Part shown: in pieces, positions 44,491 through 56,864 of the stretch
How positions within the stretch are numbered: the stretch's first letter is position 1
How the letters are laid out: each line of letters begins with the position of its first letter
DNA from: Lactarius indigo
Taxonomy: Eukaryota > Basidiomycota > Agaricomycetes > Russulales > Russulaceae
Assembly (NCBI GenBank): GCA_025766275.1
Contig: JAFKAC010000006.1
Coordinates: 744,001 to 808,000, forward strand
Length of the DNA stretch: 64,000 nt
Reading direction: 5' to 3'
The notes under the pieces: generated by a model
What the model was told of the DNA's origin: nothing
The model's database searches: none
What the model saw: only the letters and a program-made list of their open reading frames with translations
Position numbers and translations under genes: made by a program

Positions 44491-45907
44491 ATGCCAGAAG
44501 TGGAGATAAGATTTTCCCCCGAACAGGGACCCCTTGGGTCCTTCCGCTTGATGGAGCTTCCTCCAGATCTGTGTAAACTCATCGAATCATCTACTGGCGA
44601 ACTCAAGTGCGTATCGACACGGCTCATGTCTTTTAACGGTCTCTCTCTGATGTGTCAACTTAGGCTAGCGATTAAAGGAGGCGCGGATGAAGATGCCGTA
44701 TTGTGTACTTCGGAAAGGACGTACAATATTCGTTCGGTGGTTCTTTCGAACTCTATTATGGTGATCTCTCCTCCTGCGGGTGCCGATGGAAATAGCGATC
44801 AAGTCGTGATACAAGACAGCCTGAACGAGTTGCTCGAGCTCGTACCGACAGTCCCAAGGCTCCATCGGCTAAACACCTTGCTCAAGGAACACGAATGGGA
44901 AGAAGGGCACGAGGAAGAGGACGAGAATTTTGGCGCAGTAGGCTTTTTTTTTTTAGGCACGCGACCTCCGAAAATAGTGGATTCAGGAGGACCCCTCCTT
45001 CATCTAGGCGAAGCAGAAACGATTCACAGTTGACCAAGCTTCGAGCGGAACTCCAAGCCAGCGAGCAGGAGCTCGCGCAGGCACTCAACGAGAAGCACGT
45101 CCTTATCTTAGATGGCAGGTTCTCTCAGGGGTTCTTCTCCGGTCAGGCTGACGGACCTTCACCACCAGACGTCCTGCGCCCCCTCTCTCCATCGTACCTA
45201 CACAAGATCCTCGAGCTCCTTCTGATGCACCTCGTCTCGCTCTCCCAGCCACACGACGCAGCCTCCGTGCGGGAGCTGTCCCGGCCCCTCGAGGAGGAAC
45301 ACGAGGTAAAGCGCGAGGTGACCCTGCAGGTGATGCGCTGGTTCGGGCAGGTCGACGTCGAAAACGAGTCATGGAACGTGGATGTCGAAAAGGTGGTGCG
45401 TCAGGTTGGCTTGGGCGTTCTGCGTCAGGCACAAGGTCGGTGGTGTTCCGCACCAAAGCACAACGCGTGTGACCCCCTTCCCCGCTTACAGAACGACCCG
45501 GTGCCGGAGGACGAGTTCATGGCCAAGTGGAATACCGCCGTAGGCGACGCGTTTGCCTCAAGCACGTCCCTCCAATTGCTCACTGTGAGCACTTTTTGGT
45601 TTCCGCTTAGCCGCAGTTCATTCATTTGCCACGTGCCACCCACGACTAGGGAAACTACCTTTGTGCCTCGTCGCCATTCTGCTCCAGCACGATGTTATCC
45701 TACTTTCCTTGTGCAGAACTCCCAGTGGATCCTGTCGCACGTTTCTCGGATCTGTTCCTCACGCGCCCTCGTTGGAAGGCAGATGACATCGTGCCATACT
45801 TATCAGATATGGCGGTGGATAGTAAAGACCTTGACAAGCTCTTGCTCAGGTATGCACGGGCGCTGACCGATAAGGACGGTCTATGGTATACAGCACGCAC
45901 CAGATGA
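44491..45907 (+). CDS. DCC1: DCC1 (DSCC1), alternative RFC cohesion-loading subunit
   Basis: Exons 44491-44606, 44664-44937, 45030 to about 45584 and 45650-45907 join in phase (introns 57, 92 and 65 nt); a further in-frame intron near 45430-45490 is likely, which would begin GC. DCC1 joins CTF8 and CTF18-RFC to load PCNA and establish sister-chromatid cohesion. Family features: the N-terminal barrel with DAVLCTSERTYNIRSVVLSN, then QVVIQDSLNELLELVP, LRPLSPSYLHKILELLLMHL and the winged-helix end PVPEDEFMAKWNTAVGD, LPVDPVARFSDLFLTRPRWK, LDKLLLRYARALTDKDGLWY. The stop follows immediately, as in other fungal DCC1 proteins. A T(12) tract sits inside the 92-nt intron. No break seen. Confidence 0.88.
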
Positions 45908-46585
45908 GTTTGTAATGATATGAAGTATCATCGATTCACCATAATAACACATGAGCTTGTAATGAACTGGCGTGCCCTTTCCTCAGCATTTCAATATTCC
46001 CCACAACAGAAGCTTCGCGTGCAACAGCCTTCAAAAATGGGTTGTTATTGGTTGTTCATGTGAGAGGAGCGCGCCTAAATTTGCCCGAGCGCCCAGGACA
46101 ACCGCAAACTGGGATTGACCCTTGCGCTTCGCTCTGATTTTTTTTTTTTTTGAATCCATTTACGTGCGCCTTGGGGCCTACTACCCTATGTAGCACGAAT
46201 CTGAGTGTCTAATACAAGTATGAAGTACGCGTCCGTGAGGGTCTGTGTATCGTATGTCCCCCCCACTCCCGGGTGGGAGTGGCTCAGCTTCCCGTCAAGC
46301 GTTGAGTAAAGAGGGGTGCTTCGCTCTGATATATCCCACATGCACGACTATCTTGCACCTAGACCCGGGGTTGGCGTATGGTAAGTCACGATAGCAACTT
46401 GGAATACAACACACTCTTTGCGCTAGCCATATAATTACTCTCTTCATTCACCCGTCGAAATGCTACTACTCCGAGAAGACGCACAGGTCCGAAAGTCTCG
46501 ATCATTGCACATTGGAAATACGACGCTACGAAGAGTGAGGTACTCGCACGTTCCACCATCTGTAGAAGAGTGACGATAGATTCGT
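45908..46585. other. No gene; 3' flank of NLR copy A
   Basis: Contains a T(14) run at about 46138. From about 46437 to 46585 it is homologous to 57251-57401 downstream of NLR copy B, so the duplicated unit includes the 3' flank. Confidence 0.6.
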
Positions 46586-49500
46586 CTATGAACTCTTGGC
46601 GCCATACTGAAGCAGCAGTTGTTCCATATCTTGCCCCCTCCGTGTCGACGCTACCTGCAGTGCTGTTTTTCCTGCACGGTTCTTTGCATGGATATTGGCG
46701 CCACGTTCCAACAGCTGCCGTGCAACTTCCAGATCGTGACCCTTCGATGCTAGGTGTAGCAGAGTATCACCAGACTCATCTGGGGCATCCACGTCGGCAC
46801 CATACTTGAATAACAGCTGCGCAAGTTCTGCTTTATCGCGCTCTAATGCCCGATAAAGTGCAGTCCTATTCCACTGTCGCACATTGGGATCTGCACCGTT
46901 CTCAAGTAAGGCTTGCACTACCTCCAAATGCCCTGGACCGGAGGCCATATAAACTGCGGTCTGATCACCAGCTCGAGCGTTGACATCTGCACCGCTCGCA
47001 ATGAGCAAACGCAAAATCTCCAGACGGCCAGTGTATGATGCAACATGCAAAGGAAGCCAACCGAGGGAGCACGGTCTGTTCACGTCGGCACCGTGCTTGA
47101 TAAGTACCTGTGCGACCTCCAGGTTGCCGCACAGTGATGCATGATATAATGGCGTCCTGGGGTAGCCGTCAAGCTCGTCTGGATCCTGAGAACGCGACGT
47201 GATTAGCCATTCTACGACATCATCAAGGCCATCCCTGGCAGCACGGTGCAGTGGGGGTATTACAGGAGTCGACGGGGCTTCTGAAACCGACTCCCTAACC
47301 CCATCGTAGCCGCTTAGCCAGCTCCAGACGGAAAAATAGGGCTCAGTGGGGTCGAAGGCTTGTTGGATGGCATCTCGTGCGCGTAATGATAAATTCCCGA
47401 ATTTTGCATGATCCACCCAGTATCGAGCAGCGTAAAATGCCAGAGGGAGGTTCTTGATCCTGGCCTTGTTCACTGGCATGCTGCCGTCCAGCCGAAGCAG
47501 GATAGCGAGACAAGCGCGTGCGATCATTAAATGGGCCGGCTCGAGAGGAATATGAAACCTTGAGACGCGTCCTCGCGCAATCCGATCCGAAGTGAGGAAT
47601 TCCTTCACCGAGAAATGCGAAAATTGTACAATTGCTGTACCCTCCACATTGACAACCGAAATCAAGCTTGAGCACGTGGACAGAACTGCGTGACCAGGGT
47701 CTTCGGGCCGCCAGTCCGCATCGAACCAAGGGTTATCATGCCTTCTGTCGAAGTCGAAAGCGAGGAATTCCGCAAGTTCCTCCACGCGAAGAGGACGAGA
47801 GGCCACAGTGATGCATTGGAAAAGGCGGTGTGCATACGCCCAATTCGCTTCATCGATATCCAGTAATGTCCGTTCGTATGTCGCATCCAGAGTACTTGGT
47901 AACTCGTCCAGGGCCCGCCTGATCCGACCTGGGAGGCACCGACGTAAACTGTCCAACTGACAGAACACCCACCGAAACCTGCGTCACGACCTCAGTTCCC
48001 TTTCGGTCCACCAATTCGATAGGATGCCTCACATTCCGTTAGCACCCCGCGTAAGTCTTTCGATAACAAGCCCCTTTTCCTCTTGCTTCCACTTGCTCAT
48101 ATATGTATCTGTGTTCGTGAAAGATATGATATAGTTGCCAATGTCTTCTCCTTGTCCGCTCTCGTCGTGCAAGGACACACTGTGGAATGCCAATGGTTGA
48201 AGACTGATTTTGATGTCCGCCTCGGGGCGGCTCGTAACACACACGTGCAGGTTGGAATGGCCCGATTTGATCAACCACCTGACAAGCTTCAGGACAGATT
48301 CTCGAGGAGAGGGCGTGCCGGCGCTCTTGGGACACTCGTCGAGGGCATCGAGGATGATGTAGGTTGGGCCATTTCTTGGCAGCGCTAGCATTTCCCTCAG
48401 GCATTTCATCAGCGTGTCATCACTGGGCTGCATGCTCCCGGAACGATGAGCAGAATACAGGCGCTCGAGAATGTCGGAACATGAATCGGATTGATAGCAG
48501 AGCTGGATAAGAAGAGATGAGAGTGCAGCACGGGCGTCCTGCTTTGCGGTGTCTTGGAAAGTAAAGTAAAAATACGCCATAGAGGCCAAACCGGCATCAC
48601 ATAACCTCGTAACTTGTCGAATAATCGAGGAGCTAATTTGTGTGTCAACGAACGGAAATGAGTAGAGCCAGTGCAGTGTGTACCAGAGGACGCTCTTTCC
48701 TGAGCCCGCTGCAGAGCACGCTCACAATTAGGGAAGCCAGGGCAAGCTGTAGGGAAAACGTACGTCTTCCGTGGATCCATAACAGCGAACCGGTCGCCTC
48801 CCATTCGCGGAAAGTGGCGCCTTGAATGAACCACGTCGCAGTTCCATCATGGTAGGCCTTGCACGCGATGTTGTAGTTGGTCGACGGATCTGCGGGAGAA
48901 AGCCATTGTCGAGACTTGTCTTGCAGTTGGTCACCTGTCGGACCGTCAGCCAGGTGTGGTGAGGGTGTAAGGATATCACGAACGTTGGAGCTTGTTCATG
49001 TTGCTTGCAATTTGCTGCATCGAAACTGGTCCCCAAGGTCAGCAGGAATAAATTGCTGACAGCGAACGAAGTAAACCTAGTGCCTGTTGGACATCATCTG
49101 ACGTTGTCTTTCCGCCTGTGATACAAACGCTCAGGGTACGGTGGATCATAGGTTCGCCAGGCGCTCCCACCATCCATGACCACTTTCATGTTCTTGACAA
49201 GCCCATAAACAATCTCCAGCGTTTGTGCCGCAGTTGTCCGAGCCTCCTCGTGATTCAGTCGATCCAACCTCTGTAGCACCGCTTCAGTCTCGTTCTCTCC
49301 TAGAAGTTTCATTCCAAATTTTTCTAGAAACATTGTGCAAGGAAAGCTGCACCAACGAAGAGAAATACGCACTCAACCTCCCTTGCTTCACTTGCTTGGT
49401 GGCAAGGGCAAGGGTAGAAAGCAGTTCAACCAGAATTTTGACGACGATCTCAGTCATCGCGGTGGTAGGTGGAATCTTGGTATAGATATCGAGGCGTCTC

Positions 49501-50039
49501 AAGAAGTTTTCGGTGGATTCGAATAGGTCGATGAGGGCATCGTAGCTAGCGCTGACGTCCTTGATCGCCTGAACACAATGGGCATCGTCAACGCTTGGAA
49601 AATGATGCCATTAAAATAGTCGTAAAATTATACATACAGCAAGAAAGATACCGATCCCTGCGAAGATGGCCTTTGCAGGTGGAAATGGCTGCATGAAAAA
49701 ACAGTCATAGGCGAGGCATTGGAGACATTTGAGAGCTGATAGCTTCCAACGTACCAGGCCGACAACTTCACCAAGGGCACTGCTGGTGGATAACGTATGC
49801 AAGACGTGGACAGTCCGCTTGAGCCACCTGGCGACCTTTCCGTCGTCGCCCCGAAACCTATGAAATGCCTGTGCTTGTTCTTGGAGGACATCGCTGATAG
49901 CATCTGCAGAGTTGCAGCTTTGCAGCTTCCTTGTGAGGTGATTGTCAACTAAATTTGTTCCTGCCTGCTTCTCATATTCCCTGAGAGCAGCCTTGAGTAG
50001 TAATCGGAGGTTGGACTCAGAAAAGGGATCTAAGGACAT
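46586..50039 (-). CDS. Goodbye-NACHT-ankyrin STAND protein (fungal NLR), copy A
   Basis: Multi-exon and open throughout (start ATG 50039, stop 46586; roughly 940 residues). Fungal NLR-like proteins sense non-self and trigger cell death or heterokaryon incompatibility. The N-terminal Goodbye domain shows ISDVLQEQAQAFHRFRG, PFPPAKAIFAGIGIFLAV, SYDALIDLFESTENFLRRLD, TAMTEIVVKILVELLSTLAL and ARTTAAQTLEIVYGLVKNM. The NACHT domain has Walker A GSGKSVLW (split from WIHGR by an intron), Walker B YIILDALDECP and sensor TSRPEADI. A winged-helix-like region follows (SVKEFLTSDRIARGRVSR). The C-terminus has seven ankyrin repeats (HASLCGNLEVAQVLIKHGADV and others), which would bind the ligand. All exon joints checked keep phase. 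A close copy lies at 57402-60734. Confidence 0.88.
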
Positions 50040-50977
50040 TGCGTTATGGCCAACCAGGTTCCTCAGTAAATAAGTCACTTATGTTATATTACGAGTCCTG
50101 ATTTGTACACGGATTTGCAAATAAAATACAGGTACCACTAGGTCGTCACATTATGGATTCTTGGATACTTCTTTCTCGGCGCGCATGATTCAAGGCTCAA
50201 TCTTGATCGCCCATCGGAGCCCGTTGGTTCTGTAGAAGTCCTGTAGGTGGTAAATTTGTGGATAAATACACGCCCACCAACATTCATAATCTACCTTACT
50301 GCATGGTCCACGGCCAATCTCACGTGTGTTAAAGATCCAAGACGTGAATCCAAGACGTGGGTCCTGAATTTTCTCCAAGCTCAACCAAGGCATCACTCCT
50401 CCTAGCCTACTGTCTCTACTAGTTGACAACCTTCTATGGTTTGGCCCACGGAAAGGTAGAAGTGGGCCAGCACCACTTGGGCATTTGAACCATTATTGAA
50501 AATCGTTTACTTGGTAGCATTCTGCTAGGTGGGACTTGCACGGCTACGAACCGATCATTTGCCCTTTCTGGTCGATAAGCGATTAACCGAGCGGTAGTCA
50601 CGACACTATATAAGACAAATTACAGGGTCTATTAGAGGAAATGGTGGAGAGCCTGGTTCCAGTACCAAACACAAAGATTTCGCGGTAGAGATATGCAGGT
50701 TATCACCGTGGGGTGAGACAGTCTCTTGCACTTGGCATGGCGCCAGCTCATGAATTGCTAAAGGATCCTCGATGGTTACTGAAAGAATATGAATAAGTCC
50801 GTACATAGTCTGTATGTCTGGTTGTCACAGATGCTTGAGGGCACCTGTAAGGGATTGGGCCTCGATTAGGGGGCTTGGGAGTAGGGGTTCACACGAGACG
50901 GCGTCAGGCCAAAGGATTATGGTATTGTTCCCCGTGTCCGGAAAATCATCACACTAGGTGCGACGATCACCCCTCCT
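50040..50977. other. Spacer with a short block shared with the 3' flank of NLR copy B
   Basis: No gene is recognised. The block around 50221-50272 (GTAGGTGGTAAATTTG, AAATACACGCC) matches 57170-57207. The rest shows no motif. Confidence 0.5.
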
Positions 50978-52657
50978 TCAGCGCGTGGAAGCTGTCCTTG
51001 TCTTCTTTGAAGCCTTGGGTGAAGTTGGCATATCTTCGTCCTCAGTGACGTCGTCGGGTTGGACCCGCTTATTGCGCTTAGTGGTCTTTCCCTGGCCCGT
51101 GGCGGTGCCATTTGGAACTACTTTTTGTTCCATAGCACTTAAGCTGAGATTTACCTTGCGCTCTTCCACAGCCACGATAATCGTCCAGCAGTGCTTGCAG
51201 ACCCGCGAATTCATTCGTACGTCCTTGTGCACCCGTCGTAGTTCGCTTCGCAGATGAAGGATCCCCGCAGCCCTCTCCCTTTCACGGAATTCTTCGGTAT
51301 CGTCGTGCATCACGTAGAGCAGGACGCCTACGAAACGATGGAACATCAGATGGGGCCCGTTAAACAGACAAAATTTTCAATACCGATGAAGACAAACTCC
51401 GCAGGCGACACTTTGGCGGAAAACCCGGTGAATCCCTTGTTCAGAGCCTTATCACTGGTGATCTCGAGTAGACTCGACAACGTGCGTTCCATCCTAGTCC
51501 TGAAAGCATAAGACGGTCCTTTTGGCCCGCTGAGCCACTTTTCTAGCTGGACCGCCGATGGAGTACGCCGGAGATCAACATCCTCGCAGCAATACAACAT
51601 AGAGGCAAGGTTTTGAAAGGTGCGTCCGCGCTTTGCATCAAACTCGACGTGGCTTCCCAACCCTCCACTGATGGAAACGTATTTCATATCGAGCTCGTTC
51701 ACGTAGTCTGCCAATGGAGAGGCAATGGCCTGCAATTTCTCTGAAGAAAGCTTAGCAGTGTATTGCTGCAACCGACTTAATGCAGAGAAGCCGTACCTGC
51801 AGCGCTGAGACTCATCCCCAGTTGTACGCGTTGGAAAACTTCACGTTCTGAGGTTGGCGTGAGAGCCCGATACTCCACTGGAATGCCATTAGCCACCACA
51901 TAAGATTTCCACTTTAAGACCGCCATACCGCAGGTGATGCGCTTTTCCTCGAACTTCTTCTTTCCCTCTAGTGATATCTCATTTCGCTTGCCTCGATATG
52001 CCGCTGGGACTTGGTACCACCAAAGCTTCCGCGTGTCTGGATCCCTGTCTGATCTGCAGCGTCACATACTGTAAGCAGGAGATACAATGGGTGGTCACGC
52101 ACACCCAATCTACAGTAGAGGATTGGGTGAGCATATCCACATTAGGAGTAGAGGGATGTTGAACGCATACATGGCCATCCAGGAACTTCACAATGCTGGT
52201 GAGACGTTGTTTTCCATCCACACAGACGCGTACTTCCTCCCCCTCCTCATCTCGCATCACAGCAAAGATGACAGGTGGAACGTAGAAGTTGTGAAAGAGG
52301 GAGTCAACGATTTCCATCTGTTTTCCTGTGGGCCATACGACATCTATTCCACATTGTCCGTGTGAAGCATGAACACAATGGAGGTATTCGCAAAGGCTTA
52401 CCCCGTTGATATGGTGGGTTAAGATCGATTTTACCGTTGTGGATCTGGACTACAGAAACGAGCGTCAACACGACATTCACGTCGTCTGCACAATGAAAGA
52501 CTCACTGTGAAGCTCTAGCGTCGTGTATACCCTAGCATCCGGTTGTTCGAGGAGCGTCGCGTATGCTAAAGATGTTTGGATCGATCCTCTCGTCCGTGAC
52601 GGCAGACTCGGCGTCCAATTCATCGTTCTCTTCACTACCATGCTCTCGCTTTGGCAT
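50978..52657 (-). CDS. DUF262 (GmrSD N-terminal-type) domain protein
   Basis: Several exons. The DUF262 core reads IHNGKIDLNPPYQR, DVVWPTGKQMEIVDSLFHNF, YVPPVIFAVMRDEEG and VCVDGKQRLTSIVKFLDG, with the conserved DGKQR of this ParB/sulfiredoxin-like fold. Next come KLWWYQVPAAYRGKRNEISL, EREVFQRVQLGMSLSAAEKL and RTFQNLASMLYCCEDVD. In bacteria this domain is the nucleotide-dependent part of GmrSD modification-dependent restriction enzymes. No HNH (DUF1524) nuclease domain is visible. The C-terminus has CKHCW and a Lys/Arg-rich, probably nuclear tail (TTKRNKRVQPDD, KASKKTRTASTR). The first exon (MPKREHGSEENDE onward) hits a stop near 52555 unless one T is removed (TTG-ARVYTTLELH). Position between two NLR copies is notable. 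Role in the cell unknown. Confidence 0.8.
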
Positions 52658-52975
52658 ATTCACCTCTCTAGACGTCAAGACGTTCGAGTTTTTTGTGGAA
52701 GTGGTGACTCAGACGCGCTAAGTTAGACGAACACGTACCGTGGGACACCTCTTGCCGAGCAATGTGGGACAAGTCCAATCACGTAAAAGGATTAGTCGGG
52801 AGACCAAGACAAGGTTGAATATTTGTCCATGTTTGTTTGCTATTATGCGACTATTTATTATATAATACACTCAATCAGTACATATCCAGGTTACACTTTG
52901 CTCATGAGGTGGTTCAGCTTTCTAGATATTAGACTGTAGTACGATATCATGGGGTGTATACACGACCGCGCGTAA
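52658..52975. other. No gene recognised
   Basis: AT-rich upstream DNA of the DUF262 gene and 3' DNA of the NIPA gene. An upstream exon of the DUF262 gene could lie near 52660-52730. Confidence 0.45.
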
Positions 52976-54950
52976 TTATGCTCCTGTGAAGTCTCCGAAT
53001 CCATCGCCATCTTCATCCTTATCCCGGCGTTGTAAAGTTGACGTCGAGCGACGACGAGCTAGTGGTCTCCCATTTGTTGCTGTATGCAAGTGTGCGTTAT
53101 CACCGTCGTCGAGTGTAGGTGACATAAGGCGTTCGCCCTCTTCTCCGTGACCAGCATTCGCCAGGCCCTCGGGCCGCGGGGTCAACTTGACATGTTCATC
53201 CTCGTCGTCACTTGCCTCTCCAACGTCCCACACAACCTGGCTCGAGTCCTCGCCACGATTCCTCGACGAGTGAGTCCTCGGCCTCGTCGATCTTACCGTC
53301 CAGCGTACGTGGTACTTGTCGACCAGGGATGGCATTCATTGCAATGCCACCATCACGTTGAGAAGCAGCAGGCTCGGGTTTCTTGTGGGTGAGTAGCACG
53401 ACACCAGATATGAGAATGAGGACCGAGACAAAAATGAGGAAGAGTGTCCACGAGGCGTAAGCGTCCACGGAGTCATTGAAAATCTGTAGAATAACTGCGT
53501 AGCTGTCAGGAGTGCGGAAGCACGAATACTTCAGGTATGCCTACTAGAGAAGTTGAGCCAACTATAGGCAAAGCAATCAGTCGGGATTCTGCCAGACCGA
53601 GTAATTACTCACCCAGTTGCGGTGTATACGCCGTAAAAGACGGGCACAACCAATGTCGAGTCATATATCTCAAGCCCACGATTGAGACAGACAATTTGGA
53701 GGACGGCAGTAATGGCGAGGAAAACGAAGGTGACGATAGGTGCGGCGTGGCCAAGCTGATTCCCAGTATTCTCATGGGACAGTGAACCAGAGATCAACTT
53801 CACTCTGCCAAGCCATCTCAGCACGGGGTGCTACACATTGAGAAACGAAGAAGACATACGCGGCTTTAGCGAACACTAGACACTCACCAGCCAAGCCTCC
53901 TCCAGCACAGGCCCAGCCGATTCCCAGTGTCCAAGCAATGACTTTGTCATCTTTCCCTGCTGTCCAGTCCTCCAACTTCTCGGCAATCCATATCATCGAC
54001 CAGCTCCACAAACCCTTTAAACGAACGAGGAGGCCGCCAGAAGGGGCCTTCGTCATACGAGCGCTCATGCCCGCGAATGGCTGTGCTGAAAGATCTGAGC
54101 GCGACGACAGTACCAGATCGAGCTGCGTCGTGAAAATGTAGAGTAACGCAAGGGAAAGTGACATGGTGAGGAAGTAGCCAAGCCATCCCACGCGACCCCA
54201 GAGGGCGGCCAGGTGCGCGGCCGACGATTCCTCGGAGAGGCCAGTATTGATGGAGCCGAAGGCGACGATGCCCACTACACCGAGTATGACAACGATAGTA
54301 CCCTATGAGGTATCAGCAAGGTGGCACAGATCTCGATGGAGTTGGGCTCACGTATATGTCCGTCGAAGTGACAGGTGTCCCTACGAGGAATCTAGCGAAC
54401 AAAAAATTGAAGATGAGAGAAGTTGATCCTAGTGGGGCGACATATTCTGAAACTCGTATAAGATGAGTTGCATTGTCACAAAGGGAAGAACGGACCCGCT
54501 CGCATGTATTCAAGCGCAAGTGTTGATCCAATAAGTTGGGACAGTCTAAGACATAAGGACGGGACGAGTACGCAGGAGAGCGACGAGTCTTACATGTAAA
54601 GTAACATGCCCAGAAGCCATAACGGTCGTAACCAGTCCTTCTTCCGTGCGCTTTTTGGAACAGCACTACTTCGGACCTGCGGGTACGTAGCAAGCAGTTA
54701 GCGACATGGGCAAAGGGCGAGGGAGAAGTACTAATACGTGATCTAATTTCGTCAAATTCAGGCCAGCGGCATTGAGAACGGACGCGAGGATAATGATGGA
54801 TAGCCCTATTATGAAGGCCACTACAGGGTTCCCGTGCCGGACGGGCCCCGTCTGAACGGGCACTGGGATGGGCACCGGGATGGGCACGGGCACTATGACG
54901 GGTCCAGGTTCATCGTTTTGGCGGGCGATAAGATGAAGCAAGGTGGCCAT
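52976..54950 (-). CDS. NIPA-type (DUF803) magnesium transporter
   Basis: Multi-exon, start ATG 54950, stop 52976. NIPA proteins are multispan Mg2+ transporters of plasma or endosomal membranes. Signatures: NPVVAFIIGLSIIILASVLN and AAGLNLTKLDH (span 1), EYVAPLGSTSLIFNFLFARF (the most conserved NIPA segment), LGVVGIVAFGSINTGL, a variable loop with several hydrophobic spans, APIVTFVFLAITAVLQIVCL, LEIYDSTLVVPVFYGVYTAT and SWTLFLIFVSVLILISGVVL. The last 110 residues are polar and acidic and end GDGFGDFTGA. Residues 22-38 are an unusual PVPIPVPIPVPV run before the first span. No frameshift was noticed at the joints I checked. Confidence 0.88.
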
Positions 54951-55203
54951 GAATCGTGTGGGAGAATTTGGTAGCAAAACAGCGGAGAGAAGCGTTGCAC
55001 GAAATCCTTATAGGGTATTCAAAGAAGGCAGTGTTTTCATGAAAGATGACGACGACGACGACGACAATGTTCGTGTTTCCTCGTAACCGAGCCGTCTTTG
55101 CCCGCTTGGTCAGACCGGTGGAGTCGGATCCACACCGCGGCCCGGAGGCAACCAGGTAATCTTCCTTAGACAGCCTCACTTGGATGGTGCACTTGTCGTA
55201 ACT

Positions 55204-56864
55204 ATGAGTGGTACTCAGGCCGACGAGTCACGGTCCTCAGATAGTTCTATTATCCATGTTCCACCTATCACTCCTTCCCATCCGCTATTGCGGTCCCTCC
55301 CACCAATGACCCAACTCCCTGCAGATCTTCTCGACCTATTGAATCAAGCTTACTTTCTACACCTTCTTGCCAATGATCCGTCCAAAGTCTTACCCGCCGG
55401 AAAGTCTTTGTTGTCTGTTATGTCACGGCCACATTTAAGGAGGCGCGGAGATGATGAAGTTACCGACGCTGCAGGAAAAGGTCGAAGAGATGGTTCATAA
55501 GGCCTTCTGGGACGAGGTGCCTCCCCCTTGAGGAAATCCACTCCCCCATTCTTATTCTCTGTTCCTCCCAGGCTCTCCAATCCCTCTCTTCGAGAGAGCC
55601 GTCTATCCAGCTTCCCCGTCTCAAGCTCTTGGTCAATGACCTTCACTGCTGCGCTTCGACCGCTCTTTCCTGCAGAACACCCCATCCTTACCTCTCTATC
55701 TGCACCTCTCCCACCTACATCTTCTCCCCTTCTTACTACAGGTCAATTACTCCCATGACATTCTCGTCGCACTGCGTAGGCGCTGTGCTCCTGCAAGAGA
55801 CGCTTATATCGACACTCTGCCTTGCGTCACTGGCCGATCCACCCACACATCCTACTCGATCTTGCTAAGCTCGTGAATAGAGACTATCCGATCCCTACTG
55901 ACACTTGCAGAGACGATGAAGGACGACCTCTCGCAATTTGTCCTCGGTTCTATGGGCGAAGTACAGCTCTCTGCTACAATCGCAGACCAGGCGCGACTAC
56001 AAGAGCGAGCACTTGTCCTCGATCTGTGGAGGCAGAGCAGTTCATCCAGGAGGATATTACTACTTGGATAGCTGACCTTTCTCAACCGTACACTCTTGTC
56101 CGTTGTGCCAACTGCGCACAAGTGGGTGCTGCGACTCGTGCAGGCCCTGGGGGGCACAGATCCTGTCACTTGTCCATTACCGACGAAACCCCTGACTCCC
56201 CAGGACGGTGCACACTCGCCCGTTCCAAACACACTTCCCTCCCCCATTCTTCTTCTCCACCCCTGAGTTATTATACATTCAGAACTTTCTGCAGGCCATC
56301 GTCATCGCTGCCGCCCTGCGCGCTCTGCTCCCTACCGTCCGTTCCTACCGCCAGAAGACTTTATGTATCGGATATGGACGCTACTTCTGGCATCTGTGAA
56401 CGAGGAAAATGGTGCAGAGGACGCGCGACTCGTCAATCTCGCCGATGAGCTCGTGCGCGCGTCATCCATGGTGGACGACGAAGCTGGGAAGCTACGCGCG
56501 GCCGTGGCACGGACCTTGCGGGCAACTGACCCCGTGTTTCTTCTCCTTCAGCGCCGCCTACTCTCGGCGCTTGCGGAACGTCTGGCTCGTGCACCAGCGG
56601 CGCCAGTCCATCGGAAAAAAGATGCCCCAACTGAGATGCGCTACGGGAAGGCGGGAGCAGACAACCCTCAACGTGACGAGCGAGGAACAGACGGAAGCAG
56701 AAGTCCTCGATTTCAAAGGGTTCGGTGACCCTGTGTTGACCGGCGCGATTCAGGAAGGGCTTAAGAAGCTCCGCGTGGCGGTACGATGGATTGAAAGTAT
56801 TTGGGCAGACGCACTGGAGCCGAGATCTGTGGCGAATGGGATAGATGAGCAACGACAGAGGTAG
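55204..56864 (+). CDS. TCP11 / SOK1-family protein, apparent frame shifts
   Basis: The T-complex-protein-11 family (yeast SOK1, linked to cAMP signalling) is recognised from ordered blocks: MTQLPADLLDLLNQAYFLHL, LPTLQEKVEEMVHKAFWDEA, LRPLFPAEHPILTSLSAP, YSHDILVALRRRCAPARDAY, MKDDLSQFVLGSMGEVQLSA with DQARLQERALVLDLWRQ, WVLRLVQALGG, LLYIQNFLQAIVIAAALRAL, VNLADELVRASS and RTLRATDPVFLLLQRRLL. The C-terminal FKGFGDPVLTGAIQEGLKKL is in another frame. Some changes are introns (for example 55520-55571). Others, near 55440, 55647, 55735 and 56620, are one-base shifts without splice sites. The start at 55204 is the first in-frame ATG. Whether it is broken or mis-sequenced is open. Confidence 0.72.

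Noticed and set aside
45432..45490. GC-AG intron in DCC1
   Set aside because: The segment is in frame either way, so the sequence alone cannot show splicing. Mentioned only as likely.
55043..55068. GAC microsatellite as a coding poly-Asp tract
   Set aside because: It lies upstream of both neighbouring genes with no supported frame; a simple repeat.
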